NCBI GenBank assembly: GCA_037447655.1
Contig: JBBHKE010003544.1
Location: 68,936 to 116,461, forward strand
Source of the DNA: Zygnema cylindricum
Lineage: Eukaryota > Streptophyta > Zygnematophyceae > Zygnematales > Zygnemataceae
Length of the DNA: 47,526 nucleotides
Direction of reading: 5' to 3'
Below are positions 32,054 to 43,639 of the stretch, in pieces. Positions within the stretch are counted from its first letter, which is position 1. Every line of letters begins with the position of its first letter. Under the pieces are notes generated by a model. That model was not told where the DNA came from. It searched no databases and saw nothing but the letters and a program-made list of their open reading frames with translations. The position numbers and the translations under genes are program-made.

Positions 32054-34895
32054 ATGTCCGGAAGCCCTTCTTATTCCCTTCTCCCTCCCCGACCTCCACC
32101 TAAACCTCGTAAACCTTCGAGGCGTTTGGAATGTCCTGGGTGTCACAACCTTTTTGACGCTGGGGCCGGCATTTCCCTTCATACACGGAGTTGTTGACAT
32201 TGTATAACCCTCGGTGGTCCTTTGTCTATCACCTCTCCTCAATCATTGTCGACCACACTCCCGTCAAGCCCCACAGATGAGGATTGGAATTCGTCGACCA
32301 CACTCCCGTCCGGCCCCATAGATGAGGATTGGAATTTCGTACGTGAGTTAGATGTTTTGGGAGCTTATGATTTGGGAGCCCCCCGCCCGCGATTGTACAC
32401 CCGTATTCCTATGGTCGTCAAGACAATAGTACAAGATGCCCTCCACCTCCCCTTGTCCCACATTTCTTCAAACCCGGCGGACATTGCTCCTTGGCACCTG
32501 CTTCTTATGTTCTCTCTCTGGGTGCTAGTCCTTCCAGGTCGTGGAGGGGGCAGTGGGGCTAGAGAAACTATGGCGCGTTGTCGCCGATTCCTTCGTGGTG
32601 ACTGGAAGTCCCTCCACGCCGAGCATGAGGATCGGGTATCGAGCACCTCTTTCATATCACGTCGACCACCTAGGCCATCGGATGTCCCGACCTCTTATCG
32701 TCGAGCAATTCACTAAGGCCGAGTTGGTGAGCTTTCTCGAGCGGTTCGGGCCCTACAGCCATTCACCCCTGCCCCCGGATCTTCTTCTACTATTGAGGTC
32801 ATTCGAGCTCTCCACCCCCCTGCCCCTTCCCTTTTACCCCCTTCCATCCACACCTTTGAGCCTTCTGAGAGTTTTACTTTGGATCGGGAGGTTTTCATTA
32901 AGGCTTTTAGCTCTTCTCCTCACCTTTCAGCAGGGTGCCCCTCGGGCACAGTATATGAGTTATTTCGCGATGTTTTGCCCCCTGAATCGGGTGCCCGGGG
33001 GTTCAATGTGTATTTTCGAGTATGTTCCCTTATTACTAGTGGGGATGTTCCCCCTCGGATTTGTGATCTTCTCACGGCGTCCCGCCTTGAGGCTGTTGCC
33101 AAACCTAATGGTGGGATTCGCCCTATCGCCGTGGGAGAGGTTTTATATAGATTGGTGGCTCGTGCGATATGTCTCTAGCTCCAAGCAGCTTTCGATGATT
33201 ACTTCTCTCATCATCAGTTTGGAGTGGCCACGAGTGGGGGTTGTGAGGTCGTGGTCTACAGGATTCGGGCTTTGTTGGATGTACATCCGCATTAGTTGGT
33301 CCTTCAAGTTGACGTTTCTAATGCATTTAATACGGTGGATGGGAACGTGATTTTTTCAGAGCTTATGGCGGCTCTATCTCTGATTGTCCAATTATTCCCC
33401 TATGTGAGGGCTTTCTATTCTTTTGCAAGCATCCTTTCCTTCTCGGCCGATGGTGATCTTATTCCTTTCTCCTCTGCTATTGGCACTCGCCAAGGTGACC
33501 CTCTCGGCGGACCTTTGTTCGCCCTTGCCCATTACCGGGCCCTTCGTGCCTCCGCAGCCGCCTTCCCTTCTTGCCTTTTCCCTTCGGTCGCAGATGATAC
33601 GCACATTATTAGGCCGAGAGAACAAGTCGTGTTAGCATATGATTTTTTCAGGGAACGTTTAGCCAAACTCAACCTTTCAGTTCAGCCGTCAAAGTGTGTT
33701 ATTTGGTCTCCTCAGGATATTCCACTTTCGTTTACTACCCCTCGTGGTTTTCAAACCCCTTCTCCCTCCGATGACATTCGTGTGCTTGGTTGCCCCCTTG
33801 GTTCGGATACTTTCGTGACCCGATTCCTTGATGATGCTCTACAGACAGATCTAACCCAAGTGGACGACCTTCTCCACCTTCCCGATCCCCCAGTTGCTTT
33901 TGCTATGTTAACCAGGTGTTTTCCCCACCGCCCTTCTTACCTCACTCGTACTTCCCCTCCCACCTCGACATTTGTCTCCTCTCTCTCGGCTTTTAACGAT
34001 CGCCTCATGGACGTCCTCCACACTCTGTTAGGTCGCGGGGCATTTGATCGCGAGTCTGGGCCATCGGCCCGCATTCAGACATCCCTCCCTGTCTCTACTG
34101 GGGGGTTGGGTCTATTATCGACCGCTCATGTTGCTCCCGCTGCCTATTTGGGAAAGTTGGTGTCTTATTGCCTCTACTCGTGTTTCCCGTTTCTTTGTTG
34201 GGGACACCTCCGTTCTAACTACTGTTAACCCCCCGGTTTTAGACGGTGTGTTCGCCTTCCAGCAATCTTTATTGGACGCGTCACGTTCTCTTCCTCCCCA
34301 TTCCCTTGTGGATGTGCCGATTTTCTCGACCCTTGTTACAAAATCTGTTGAGCGTATCCAGGAATTGATTTCCGATCGGGTTGTCGCCACCATTAAATCT
34401 GAGCTTCTCAAGGCGCTTCCCTCCGATTCTTCTCGTGCCCGTTTTCTCTCTTGTGGTGGACCTGGTTCTGGGGCTTGGCTTTTTGCCACACCTATTTTGT
34501 CCACTCTCCGATTCTCACCAGCTCAGTTCACCACCGCCGTTCGGTTTCGCCTTGGCCTCCCCCATCCTCCTTTACTTGGCTCTCTTGTTTGTGCATGTGG
34601 TCGTGTCTTGGGGCCCGATGGTGTCCATTTGCTTCGTTGCTCCCATGGGGGAGATTTGATCCAGGCGCACGACACTATTCGAGACACCGTTGCCACTATC
34701 GCTTCAGAAGGGGGCTTTTCTGTGCGTCGAGAGGTTTCTCATATTATTCCCTCGCGTCGGATCGATGTTGTTTTGCTTGATGGTGCCCGTCGCATTTTCG
34801 GTGATATTGTTCTGGCGAACCCTACTTCAGCTACAGTTGTTGGTCAGGCGGCTCGACATCTGGGGTGGCAGCTCGTGATGCTGCTTAGGCGAAGG
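32054..34895 (+). pseudogene. Broken non-LTR polyprotein, 5' part (zinc finger, RT, RLE)
   Basis: The ATG at 32054 opens MSGSPSYSLLPPRPPPKPRK, then RLECPGCHNLF with a later H and C (Cx2Cx12Hx4C). In-frame stops occur at 32195-32197, 32714-32716, 33176-33178 and 33293-33295. A 45-bp in-frame duplication lies at about 32249-32339 (STTLPS.P.DEDWN twice). RT motifs are LQVDVSNAFNTVD (motif A), GTRQGDPLGGPLFAL (motif B) and VADDTHII (motif C, with V in place of the usual aromatic). A frameshift near 34160-34190 moves reading to the third frame, which carries SLVCACGRVLGPDGVHLLRC and then RRIDVVLLDG...GDIVLANP, as in the Cys/His motif plus restriction-like endonuclease of R2-type elements. Another shift near 34870 and a TAG precede the insertion. 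Confidence 0.85.
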
Positions 34896-35942
34896 TGCAA
34901 TTCTGTGTCCTCCATTGGACCACAGAATACAGGAAGCCTCTAGATAGTATTTAACTAACCCACTTTAAGCCACAACCACTGCTGCCCAAGAAGGCAAACT
35001 GACAATTTGACTGCACCCCTGTGTAGCCTGGACTCCCCTGAGTCCGTAGAAAAAAAGAATCACTAAAAACGGCCAACCAGGCGATAAGTTATAGGGTGGC
35101 AAAGATGCCAATTTACACAAACTCTCTGAGAGAGAGGACTATCTACCTAAATTTTCCTAAGTCCTAGTTTTTCCTAATTCCCTCTCACAGCTCCTATCTA
35201 CTGCCTGTACGAACCAATCACAAAAACTGTATAGTACTAGAAAGTACTACTGCCGATGTACTTTCTGTACGGCCTCTGTACGACAAGGCCATTAGTGGAC
35301 GCGTGTAATACTTTCCACTCATCCGTACGTTCCTCGGAATTCCCGCGACCGAATGTCATCTCTCCACGTGGCGCCAGGTCATGCCACCTCACTAAATGCC
35401 AAAGTGACCATTCCGGGATTTCGGCGATGATGTGCGCCAATAGATTTGACGCGAAATGTAATCTCAGCCGTAATAAATACTTGCGCGATATTTGTTTCGC
35501 TATCGAAACAAAATGCGCAATATCCGTTTCAAATTAGTGTTGTACTTCGTACTTTGTAAAACTGTATCTATGCATGCCGTATAGGTTTTCAGTTAAATGA
35601 TTTTTATATACTACAATGGTTTAAATAACAATGAAACCCTATATCTCCTAACGGACTTCTACAACAAACTAGTTAGAGCTAACGGCTACGCCGCGCTCTG
35701 CCGGTTAGGGGTTCGAGTCTTGCCGGACTCAACCTTTTGTTGAGAGTGACTTAAGTCACTCATTAGTCCTTCCTATGGAGCTGAGGCAGCCAAGGCTCCA
35801 TTGCTCTCTCTCTCCTTCAGTGACTACAACAAGTATGGGGGCAAGAGAGAAGAGATGGAGGCAGGCTGCCTACATTTTTTTTATATGTTTTCCGCTAATT
35901 AATTTAGACCTAGAAAATACAATAAAACTACTTATTTCAACA
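34896..35942 (-). repeat. Copia LTR (3' LTR on the minus strand)
   Basis: On the plus strand it begins TGCAATTCTG and ends TTTCAACA, so on the element's strand it runs TGTTGAAAT...CAGAATTGCA with the standard TG...CA ends. It matches the LTR at 40282-41319 along its length with visible divergence: about eight substitutions in the first 155 bases. Part near 35660-35740 is strongly diverged between the two LTRs. Confidence 0.95.
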
Positions 35943-35955
35943 CTCCAGTTATTTT

Positions 35956-38900
35956 CTAGTCTAACTTTAACTTCAGTTTTAATCCACACTTTTCTCTACA
36001 ATATTTTAACTTTGGAGAGGGCACAGGTTTGGTCATCATGTCAGCCACCATTTCCTCATCAGATTTATATACAAGATTCACTATTCTATTCCCATCTTTT
36101 TCTCTTACAAAACTTAATCTTATGTCCATATGTTTAGCCTTAAAATGATGTTTTGGATTGGCTACAATTGCTATGGCCGCTTGATTATCACAAAACACTT
36201 CATGCACTCCCTCCTTCATATACCCCAGGTCTTGCAACAATGACTTCACCCACATTAGTTCTTTTACAGCAGAACAAGACGCTATATACCCAGCCTCCAT
36301 AGTAGACTGAGGAACCACCTTTTGTTGCTTATTGCTCCAACAGCAAGCCCCTTCCCCAACATACAACACAAACCCAGAAGTGCATCTTCTCATAGGTGCG
36401 TCCCCATAACTGGCATCACTCCAAGTAGTGATGTTAGTGTGCCCCCCTCCCAAATGCAACCATAACTCCCTGGTTCCTACCAGATATCTCATGACTCTCT
36501 TGGCTGCCTACCAGTCTCTCTTCCTAGGATCATTAGGACTCCTACTGAGTACTCCAACTGCTGCCGCTATGTCCGGCCTGGTACAATTCATAAAATAGAT
36601 TAAACTTCCTACGACCTGTCTATAAGGGATAGACTTCATAAACTCTCTCTCATCTGGACTCGTCTGATCATCTAAGATCATCACTCCTTCTTCTACACTC
36701 CCATCACTCACTATTTTCAAGTCCATGGGAGTGGTACAACTGTTAGCATTTTCCATCTGGAATTTCTCAAGCATATTACATATTGCTTCTTTCTGAGTAA
36801 GTCTGATAATCTTCTTCCCCCTATCTCTCTCCATTTGAATCTCGAAAATATATTTTGCCTCCCCTAAATCCTTCATATCAAATCTGCTTCTAAGATCTGT
36901 TTTTAACAAATCGATCTTTTCAAAGGATTTACTCAACAGAAGCAGATCATCCACATAAATTGCAATAAAAATGACACCATTCTCATCTTCAAACATATAG
37001 ATAGAATGGTCAGAGCTGATGCGGGTATATCCCAAACTTGTAAGAAACTCATCTAGTTTCTTATTCCACTGTCGGGGAGCCTGCTTTAGTCTATATAAGG
37101 ACTTTATGAGCCTGCAGACTTTGCTCTCTTCTCCTTCTTCCACGAACCCCTCGGGTAGTCTCAGAAAATTTCTTCCTCTAATTCACCATTAAGAAATGCA
37201 GTCTTAATGTCCATCTGGTGTATTTCCATGTCTTCCGCTGCTGCCAGGCTGAGGAGAATCCTTACTGATGGGAACCGAACAACTGGAGCAAGGTCTCCTT
37301 ATAGTCAATCCCCTCTTTTTGGGTGAACCCCTTTGCTACCAATCGAGCCTTGTATCTCTCAAAAGTATTATCTGGGTTCAATTTTAGTTTAAATACCCAT
37401 TTACACCCAATAGGTTTTCTGTCTGGAGGACAATCCGCTAGTTCCCAAGTATTTTCTTCTATGATGGGGGCCATCTCATCATTTATGGCTCTAATCCATC
37501 TTTCTTTCTCCGGACTATTTACTGCCTCCGAGTAAAATTGAGGCTCATCAAAGTGAGATAGCTTAGTTACCTTATGAGCGGCCTATTTTTCCTGTATCAT
37601 TTTGCTGCTCCTTCTCCCTCCCTCAAAATCCGAAGCTGGAATGGATGGAAGTCTTGGATTTCTCCTCACTGTCTCATCGGCTCCCTTGTCCACGGAAGCC
37701 GGTTCTGGTCCCGCTTCTTTTATCTTCTCGAGGTCCATAAGAGTATGTGAGGTTTCCGGTGAGTCTTATGTATCTCGGATCTCCCCTGAATCTGCAATCA
37801 CGGTTTCACTCATGTCCCTTTCGGGAACGACCGAGTTCTCCTCACTTTCGGACACAAATCTGATTTTTATCTTCTTTGTATATTTGATGGGATCAAATGA
37901 CTTCCCTTCATCCATGACAACTAAGTGTTTGACCAGGATGATATCCTTATTTGCTAAGTCATAGACTCTATACCCCTTAACATCCTCATCATATCCCCAA
38001 AAGTATCCAGGGTTTTCCCTTAGCATCTAGTTTCCAATTTTTTCTATCCGTGTCAAGACTGTAAACTTGGCTATCGAACACTTTAAGGTGTGAGATATCT
38101 GGTTGCCTTCCAACCCATCTCTCATAAGGTGTTACTCCCTTTACAGTTGAGGTAAGGACTCTATTCTTAATGTAGTTGGCATACTTCATTGCCTCTACCC
38201 AAAATCTCTTTCCTATTTTCTTGTCGGCCAACATACTGCATGCAACTATCTCCTAGTGTTCGATTCAACCTCTCAACTACCCCATTTTGTTCCAGGTTAA
38301 ATGGTACTGTTTTCTGGTGTTGTACTCCCTCATCTCTCAGATATTCCTCAAACTGGTTAGAGGTATATTCCCCCTCATTATCACTCCTTATCCTCTTAAT
38401 GGGGGTTTCATGGAACTTCTCAATCCATGCTTTATATTATTTGAAGTAAGTTGATGCTTCAGACTTTGTTTTTAGAAAGTATACTCTAGAGTATCAAGAC
38501 CAGTCATCGTTTATCGTCATCATAAACCTTTTTCCTCCAACCGAAGGTACTTTTGCAGGTCCCCAAATATCTGTGTGGACCAAATCTAATACTTTCTCAC
38601 CTCTATATGAGGCGGCTTTAGAAAAAGGAAGTCTGTGAGCCTTACCTTGAGCATAGCCACTACAATCATCCATAATTTCATTATCCCCAAACTGAATGCC
38701 TTCTACTACCCCAAGCTTTTTCATTTCCCTCAACCTATCAAAATGTACATGCCCCTACCGTTTATGCCAAATCATCAACCTAGGAACACTAACATTGTAA
38801 GCAATCTTCTTTTCACTACTCAGGTTAAGCCTAAACATTCCTTGGCTACCCTTATCGGCCGTGAAGTAAACGTCATCCCCATACTTAGCTGTAAAGACTC

Positions 38901-39081
38901 TTTTTCTAGTGAAGGTATCAAACTCTTTGTCATCTAATACAGACGTAGAGACAAGATTTTTACTCAGCTGAGAATTGTAGAGTACATTTGAGAATGTAAG
39001 TATAGAAGTCTTACCCTCCACTAAGACTTTTAGATCTACTGATCCTAGTAGATCAGAAAATAACCACTCTCCCATCCCCAT
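35956..39081 (-). pseudogene. Copia pol remnant: integrase, reverse transcriptase, RNase H
   Basis: From 39081 leftwards: the GAG-pre-integrase region with WHKR and GHVHFDRL separated by a stop; the integrase core with DLVHTDIWGP followed by a stop after NDDWS; the integrase end with GKRFWVEAMKYANYIKNRVL; the RT start at 37474 with NTWELADCPP and KARLVAKGFTQKEGIDY; the RT core with RLIKSLYRLKQAPRQWNKKL and intact AIYVDDLLL (about 36940-36963); and RNase H with TTWSDASYGD, STMEAGYIA and DMMTKP. At least five breaks separate these blocks, so no single protein can be made. Confidence 0.9.
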
Positions 39082-39127
39082 ACTCTATCTCTACAGTAGG
39101 GATCTTTTTTAGCTTAGTGAAGAGTTC

Positions 39128-40260
39128 CTAATCACGACACATATGCATGGATGCATCTGAGTCGATGATCCATCTTTCCAGTGGAGCTTCCTGAATTGCT
39201 CTAAGGGCACATTTTTGTCTCCGAGGGATCTCAATCTTTTGATCCTCGTCAAGATGAAGTTCCCCATCCTCCTCAGAAGACTCATCCTCGGTTTCTCCTG
39301 TCACTCTTGTAACCACAAGTGCCTTTTTTTTCCCTCTGGAAGAACCCCCTCCACAGTTCTCTTGGAGCCTCAGCTTTGAGAGCTTGACACAATCTGCGAT
39401 GAAGTGTCCGGCTTTTTGCAAAAATGACAAAGACCCTTTGGGGGCCTCGGTCCACCAGAATGATCTCTTTCCCCTTTGTACGGTTTCTTCGGGTCCTTCC
39501 CCCATCGATCCCCTCCTGCTGCTAGAGCTTGAATGCTCTTTCCCCCTCTCCTAGTCTCCGTTGTTTTTTCCTAGACAAATATCATCTTGACCACTATGTT
39601 CCATTTCTATGAACTATCATCCATTTCCTGTACTCGGTACACTATGTTCTCGTACTCATCTGGTAACTTCATGATAAGGGTGTTAACTTTCATTTTCATT
39701 GTACCTGTCCACCCGACACTTTCCATCTCTATATACAAACAAGAAAAAATATTACAGTAATCTAACATCTTTCCTCCTTTGTAAGTGTAACTCACTAGCT
39801 TTTGCTCAACCAACTGGAGCTCCTGAATAGTTCCAGCTCTATAAATCTCCACCAAACTCACCCACAACTCCTCAACCTTATAAATATGAAGATGAGGAGT
39901 GGCCAAAGCTTGAGTGAGGTGCCTCAGAATGAAGTTCTTGGCAGCCATGTTTACATCCTCCCACATTTGAGTATCGTTCTCCGCGGTCTTCAAGGTCGCC
40001 GCTCCCAAGACTGTGGCAATAGGAGTGAGGGGTGTCTCCTCCCCTTTCCCTTTTTTGGACACACTGCTGTCCCCATCATCTGCTTCCTCCGCTGAGGCAC
40101 CCGTTGCTGCGGGAAACCTTACTCCTCCGAATCCTGGTGGAGTTCCCGAAGGTGGACGTTTCACTTCTCCACTGACGATACCCCAGTATCGTTTTTCACA
40201 CAAAGCTCCCATCATCATGGCTTCCCAATAGATGAACCCAGATCCATTGAAGGTGGGCAC
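39128..40260 (-). pseudogene. Copia gag and protease remnant
   Basis: The frame from about 40260 starts VPTFNGSGFIYWEAMMMGAL, typical of the copia gag N-terminus, but without an ATG and just after a TAG. It carries a UBN2-type gag domain (LVEIYRAGTIQELQLVEQKL) and ends at about 39607. Near 39420 the CCHC zinc knuckle is split by a frameshift: CHFC lies in one frame and AGHFIADC in the next. The protease site reads WIIDSDASMHMC, with D in place of the G of the usual D(S/T)GAS. Confidence 0.85.
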
Positions 40261-40281
40261 CTAGAGGGTGGGCCCATAACC

Positions 40282-41319
40282 TGCAATTCTGTGTCCTCCA
40301 TTGGACCACATAATACAGGAAGCCTCTAGATAGTATTTAACTAACCCACTTTAAGCCACGACCACTTCTGCCCAAGAAGGCAAACTGACAATTTGACTAC
40401 ACCCCTGTGCAGCGTGGACTCCCTTGAGTCCGTAGCAAAAAGAATCACTGAAAAGAGCCAACCAGCCGATAAGTTATGAGGCAGTAAAAAATGCCAATTT
40501 GTACAAACTCTCAAAGGGAGAGGCGACTATCTACCAAAATTTTCTAAGTCCTGATTCTCTCTAATAACTCCTATCTACTGAGGTACGGACCAATCATATT
40601 ACTATATCGTACACAAAAGTACTATTGCCGATGTACCTTTTGTACGGCCTATGTAGGACAAGGCTATTAAGTGGACGCGTGTCCGCTTTTCACTCGTCCG
40701 TATGTTCCTCGGAATTCCTATGACCGAATGTCATCTCTCCACGTGGCTCTAGGTCATGCCACGTCACAAAACGCCAAAGTGACCACTCCGGGATTTCGGC
40801 GATGATGTGCGCCGTTGGATTTTATGTGAAACGCAATCTTAGCCGTAATAAATACTTGCGCGATATTTGTTCCGATGTCGAAATAAAATGCGTGGTATCT
40901 GCTTTGAATTAGCGTCGTACGTCGTACTTTATAAAACTGAATCTATGTACGCCGTATACAGTTCAAGTTAAATGAATTTTATCCAATCGAACTAAATATA
41001 TATCTATCACATACCATAGCACTTAGCATTGGTCCTAGTCTATTAGGATAAAGCTGACCACTACCGGTCAACTTGACTAACCGCAAGTACCGGGATCAAA
41101 TCTCTGGTCCGTCAAGTATATTTTTAGTAACCCACTAAAAATAGTTGTTTGTTGAACTAAGGCAGCCATGGATCAACCTCTCTCTCTTACCTTCAGTGAC
41201 TACAACAAGTATGGGAGCTAGAGAGCGGAGGTGGAGGCAGGCTGTCCGTCCTTTTTCTTTTCCTTTTATAAAAACATATTTAAACCTAGAAAATACTCTA
41301 GAATCTATAAATTTCAACA
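40282..41319 (-). repeat. Copia LTR (5' LTR on the minus strand)
   Basis: Partner of the LTR at 34896-35942; 1038 bp, plus strand TGCAATTCTG...TTTCAACA. It is followed directly by the target duplication GAAGG at 41320. It should contain the element's own promoter, but I cannot place a TATA box with confidence. Confidence 0.95.
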
Positions 41320-41641
41320 GAAGGAGCGTGATTATGCCCACTGGGACCCTATGGATGACTTCATTTCGATGGCGGTCGAGATCTTTGGTTGTTTGGGTGT
41401 TGCACTGGACGAGTTTCTCCGTACTTGTGCTCGGCGTGCTTTCGAGCGTCGAGGACATGGGAGCCCTCCTTCTTCGGTCCTTACTTCTTTTTACCGTCAA
41501 CGCTTATCTGTGGCTCTACGGCGAGTGCAGGCTTCTATTCTCCTCCGATCGACTGTTGCGGTTATGGATCGTCGCCGTGCTCCGGAACTCCCTCAACGTG
41601 CTCCCCCGGGCTGGGGGGACTTACGGGGTTGTTTTTCATAG
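41320..41641 (+). pseudogene. Non-LTR polyprotein, 3' part beyond the copia insertion
   Basis: Starting at the second GAAGG, the frame reads KERDYAHWDPMDDFISMAVE and continues to PGWGDLRGCFS and TAG at 41639-41641. Removing the copia element and one copy of the duplication joins it to the 34.9 kb part at the AAG-GAG codons. It has no function of its own here. Confidence 0.85.
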
Positions 41642-41869
41642 ATATTTAATTGAGTTAGGGTTGGGGTTGGGGTTTGTAGTTTTGTTTTTGTGAGTTGCCG
41701 TGCTTTTCATTTTGAGTTAGGGTGCTTTTATTTTCCTTGTTGTTGCTTCCAATTTTTTTGTGTTCGCGTCGCTCTTTTTGTTTTTTATTGTTGTTTTTCA
41801 GTGTTGGTCATGCCACCCCTTTTGTACCTCAGACTCAGATGGTTTACCATCGTGCTCTTTTAATTTATC

Positions 41870-42390
41870 CTGCACATGTTTCACACGATGCAATTTGCCT
41901 TTGCGTCTCTTGTCCGCTCGACGTGAAATGGCATCGGAATCTTAAGACCCTTGGCGGAATAAAATCCGTACCAAGCGCAAACGGACAAAACCAAACAAAT
42001 TGTGTACTTTGCCTCGTTGTACTTGGACGCAAACAGACAAAACATAGCGGATCGTGCACTTTTCGTAGTCGATTGAATTCTTTTGAAATTTTTTGAATTT
42101 TCTTTACAGGTGCGACTACGTGTTCCTATTTGTTTTCACAAATTATTTGTTTTGAAAAACATCTTCCCTGTGTTTTAAATAAAAGTTTGAAGATGACCTT
42201 TTTTGGCGTGGCCGTGGGTCGAAGAACACAAGACGACAACATGTAGTACATCCTAAATTCGATGATGACGCAAAATGTACTTCTCATGTTTTAAATTTTT
42301 TTGTACGGTTGAAACATACGCGGTACGGCTCCAAGTTTTACAAGAAAACGAGAGAAAAACCCTTGCTTAAGCACATGGAGATGCACCCTA
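41870..42390. repeat. Dispersed repeat, copy 2 (inverted partner of 13690-14420), MITE-free
   Basis: Matches the reverse complement of 13690-14420 including the cgtggccgtgggtcgaagaa, cacaagacgacaacatg and gatgatgacgcaaaatgtac blocks. At about 42240-42260 it reads acatgtagtacatcc without the MITE that interrupts copy 1. Confidence 0.7.
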
Positions 42391-42599
42391 AGACCCAAAA
42401 AGATACAAACGCCATAGGACAATACAGTACTGTACAGTACAGCTTCGTTATTAGCGTAGAAGTTTTTTTGGCGTATAGGAATAATTACTGTTATCAATGC
42501 TAATTGGGAATTTGGAAATTTTCAAAGAAATAGTTTACTCTAATTAGGAATTAGGGTTTTTTTTCATAGTATGGATATATTTAATAATTTGAAAAAAAA

Positions 42600-42652
42600 A
42601 ACGGTACCCGAATTAGCGTTCAATACGCTAATAACGATTCACGGTGTAGTAC
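42600..42652. mobile_element. MITE terminus fragment
   Basis: attagcgttcaatacgctaa followed by taacgattcacggtgtagta is one arm of the CTACACCG-terminus family. No matching left arm was found nearby, so it is a solo end. Confidence 0.45.
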
Positions 42653-43412
42653 GCTTACACGTGCCAAAGAGTGGACGCCAATTTAAAAGCAGTTCAAAGT
42701 TCAAACAATAGTCAACCTGGTGAACGAACCTCTTTCGTCAAATCCAGACCGTCAGTAGACTCTTCAGTAGCCTACGGCTCAGATCTATCAACTGTGTAGG
42801 ACCTATGTTTCGATTATCAGGAATTTCATATTGCTCCCTTTGTAACGAGGTGACTTAAAAGCAACCTCTTTCATGTTGGCATCCCTCTATTGATATGTTG
42901 CGCCTCGTGTCTTGAAGCTCAATGGTCGGCTTATCTAAATGTTCTTAGTAAGAATCCATAAACCCTTCCTTTTGAATTTTGTCTCTCGTAAATGAACACA
43001 AATGCTCTTTTTTTCAAGCTCGCATTCGAATATAGTGTTATAGATAAAAAGAACTATACCAAGTCGACTAAAACACATAGATAGTTGTCAACCTCGATTA
43101 GGTTGCTAGGAAGCCAAAAAAATTGGTTGTCCAATCCGATGTAGTGAAACTTCAAAAGTTTTTAGGTGATATTGGATTCACAACTACCTCAAAAGTTCGA
43201 TTACAAATGATTTGTTTTTGGGGAATCAAGTTACAAACCTACTTTGCATGTTTGTACTTGTCGTTGCTATGATTCACAAGGTAGAAAGAATAATAAAAGT
43301 TGCAGCAAAAATGTTTAAACAACAATTGAAGTCTTCAACCAAAGGTTCACGGGAAACAAAGTAAAGCATGTAAGTAATATGGGTAATTTCATCAATTTCC
43401 ACCTATTTTCCG
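42653..43412. other. Intergenic, no gene recognised
   Basis: AT-rich sequence with no motif, long frame or clear repeat. Confidence 0.35.
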
Positions 43413-43588
43413 AGAGATTTCACATATTATTCCTTTTCAGCTGATCGATGTTGATTTAGCGGTCCTATTTTTGGTGACATTGTTTAGGCGAACCCTGCCT
43501 TAGCTACAGCTTGTTAGTCAGGCAGTTCAACATGCTGGGAAGTGACAGCAAAGTGACGCGGCTAGGAAGAAAAGAGCGTGATTATACT
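43413..43588 (+). mobile_element. Degenerate second copy of the non-LTR 3' region, without copia
   Basis: agagatttcacatattattc, cgatgttgattt, ttttggtgacattgtttagg, cgaaccctgccttagctaca, gtcaggcagttcaacatg and gaaaagagcgtgattatac match 34730-34895 and then 41325 onward in order. The match passes straight across the point where copia is inserted in the larger copy. It is too decayed to code. Confidence 0.75.
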
Positions 43589-43639
43589 CAAACGGTATAC
43601 TGTCGTGCTTTCTTAATGAAGTCTTACTTTCACCTAAAG

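Larger units (their letters stand above)
34896..41319 (-). mobile_element. Ty1/copia LTR retrotransposon, complete structure, degenerate coding
   Basis: A 6424-bp element with two LTRs (34896-35942 and 40282-41319), both TG...CA. The 5-bp target duplication is GAAGG at 34891-34895 and 41320-41324. Read on the minus strand the order is gag, protease, integrase, RT and RNase H, which defines copia rather than gypsy. Most domains are interrupted by stops or frameshifts, so it is not autonomous. A purine-rich stretch next to the 3' LTR (35943-35961 in complement) may be the polypurine tract. The expected initiator-tRNA primer site at about 40260-40281 is not a clear match. Confidence 0.95.
32041..41815 (+). 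mobile_element. Non-LTR retrotransposon (restriction-like endonuclease type), split by a copia insertion
   Basis: The coding part runs from an ATG at 32054 to a stop at 41639-41641, interrupted by the copia element at 34896-41319. A T/G-rich 3' region follows to about 41815; no poly(A) tail is obvious and both outer ends are uncertain. The 71-bp array upstream may be part of it. The element is dead: it has in-frame stops and frameshifts. Order of parts: N-terminal CPGC zinc-finger-like motif, reverse transcriptase, CACG...H...C motif, endonuclease-like domain, and a C-terminal region continuing beyond the insertion. Confidence 0.8.

Noticed and set aside
34115-34504. Minus-strand 129-codon frame within the LINE
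   Set aside because: Antisense shadow of the conserved LINE coding sequence.
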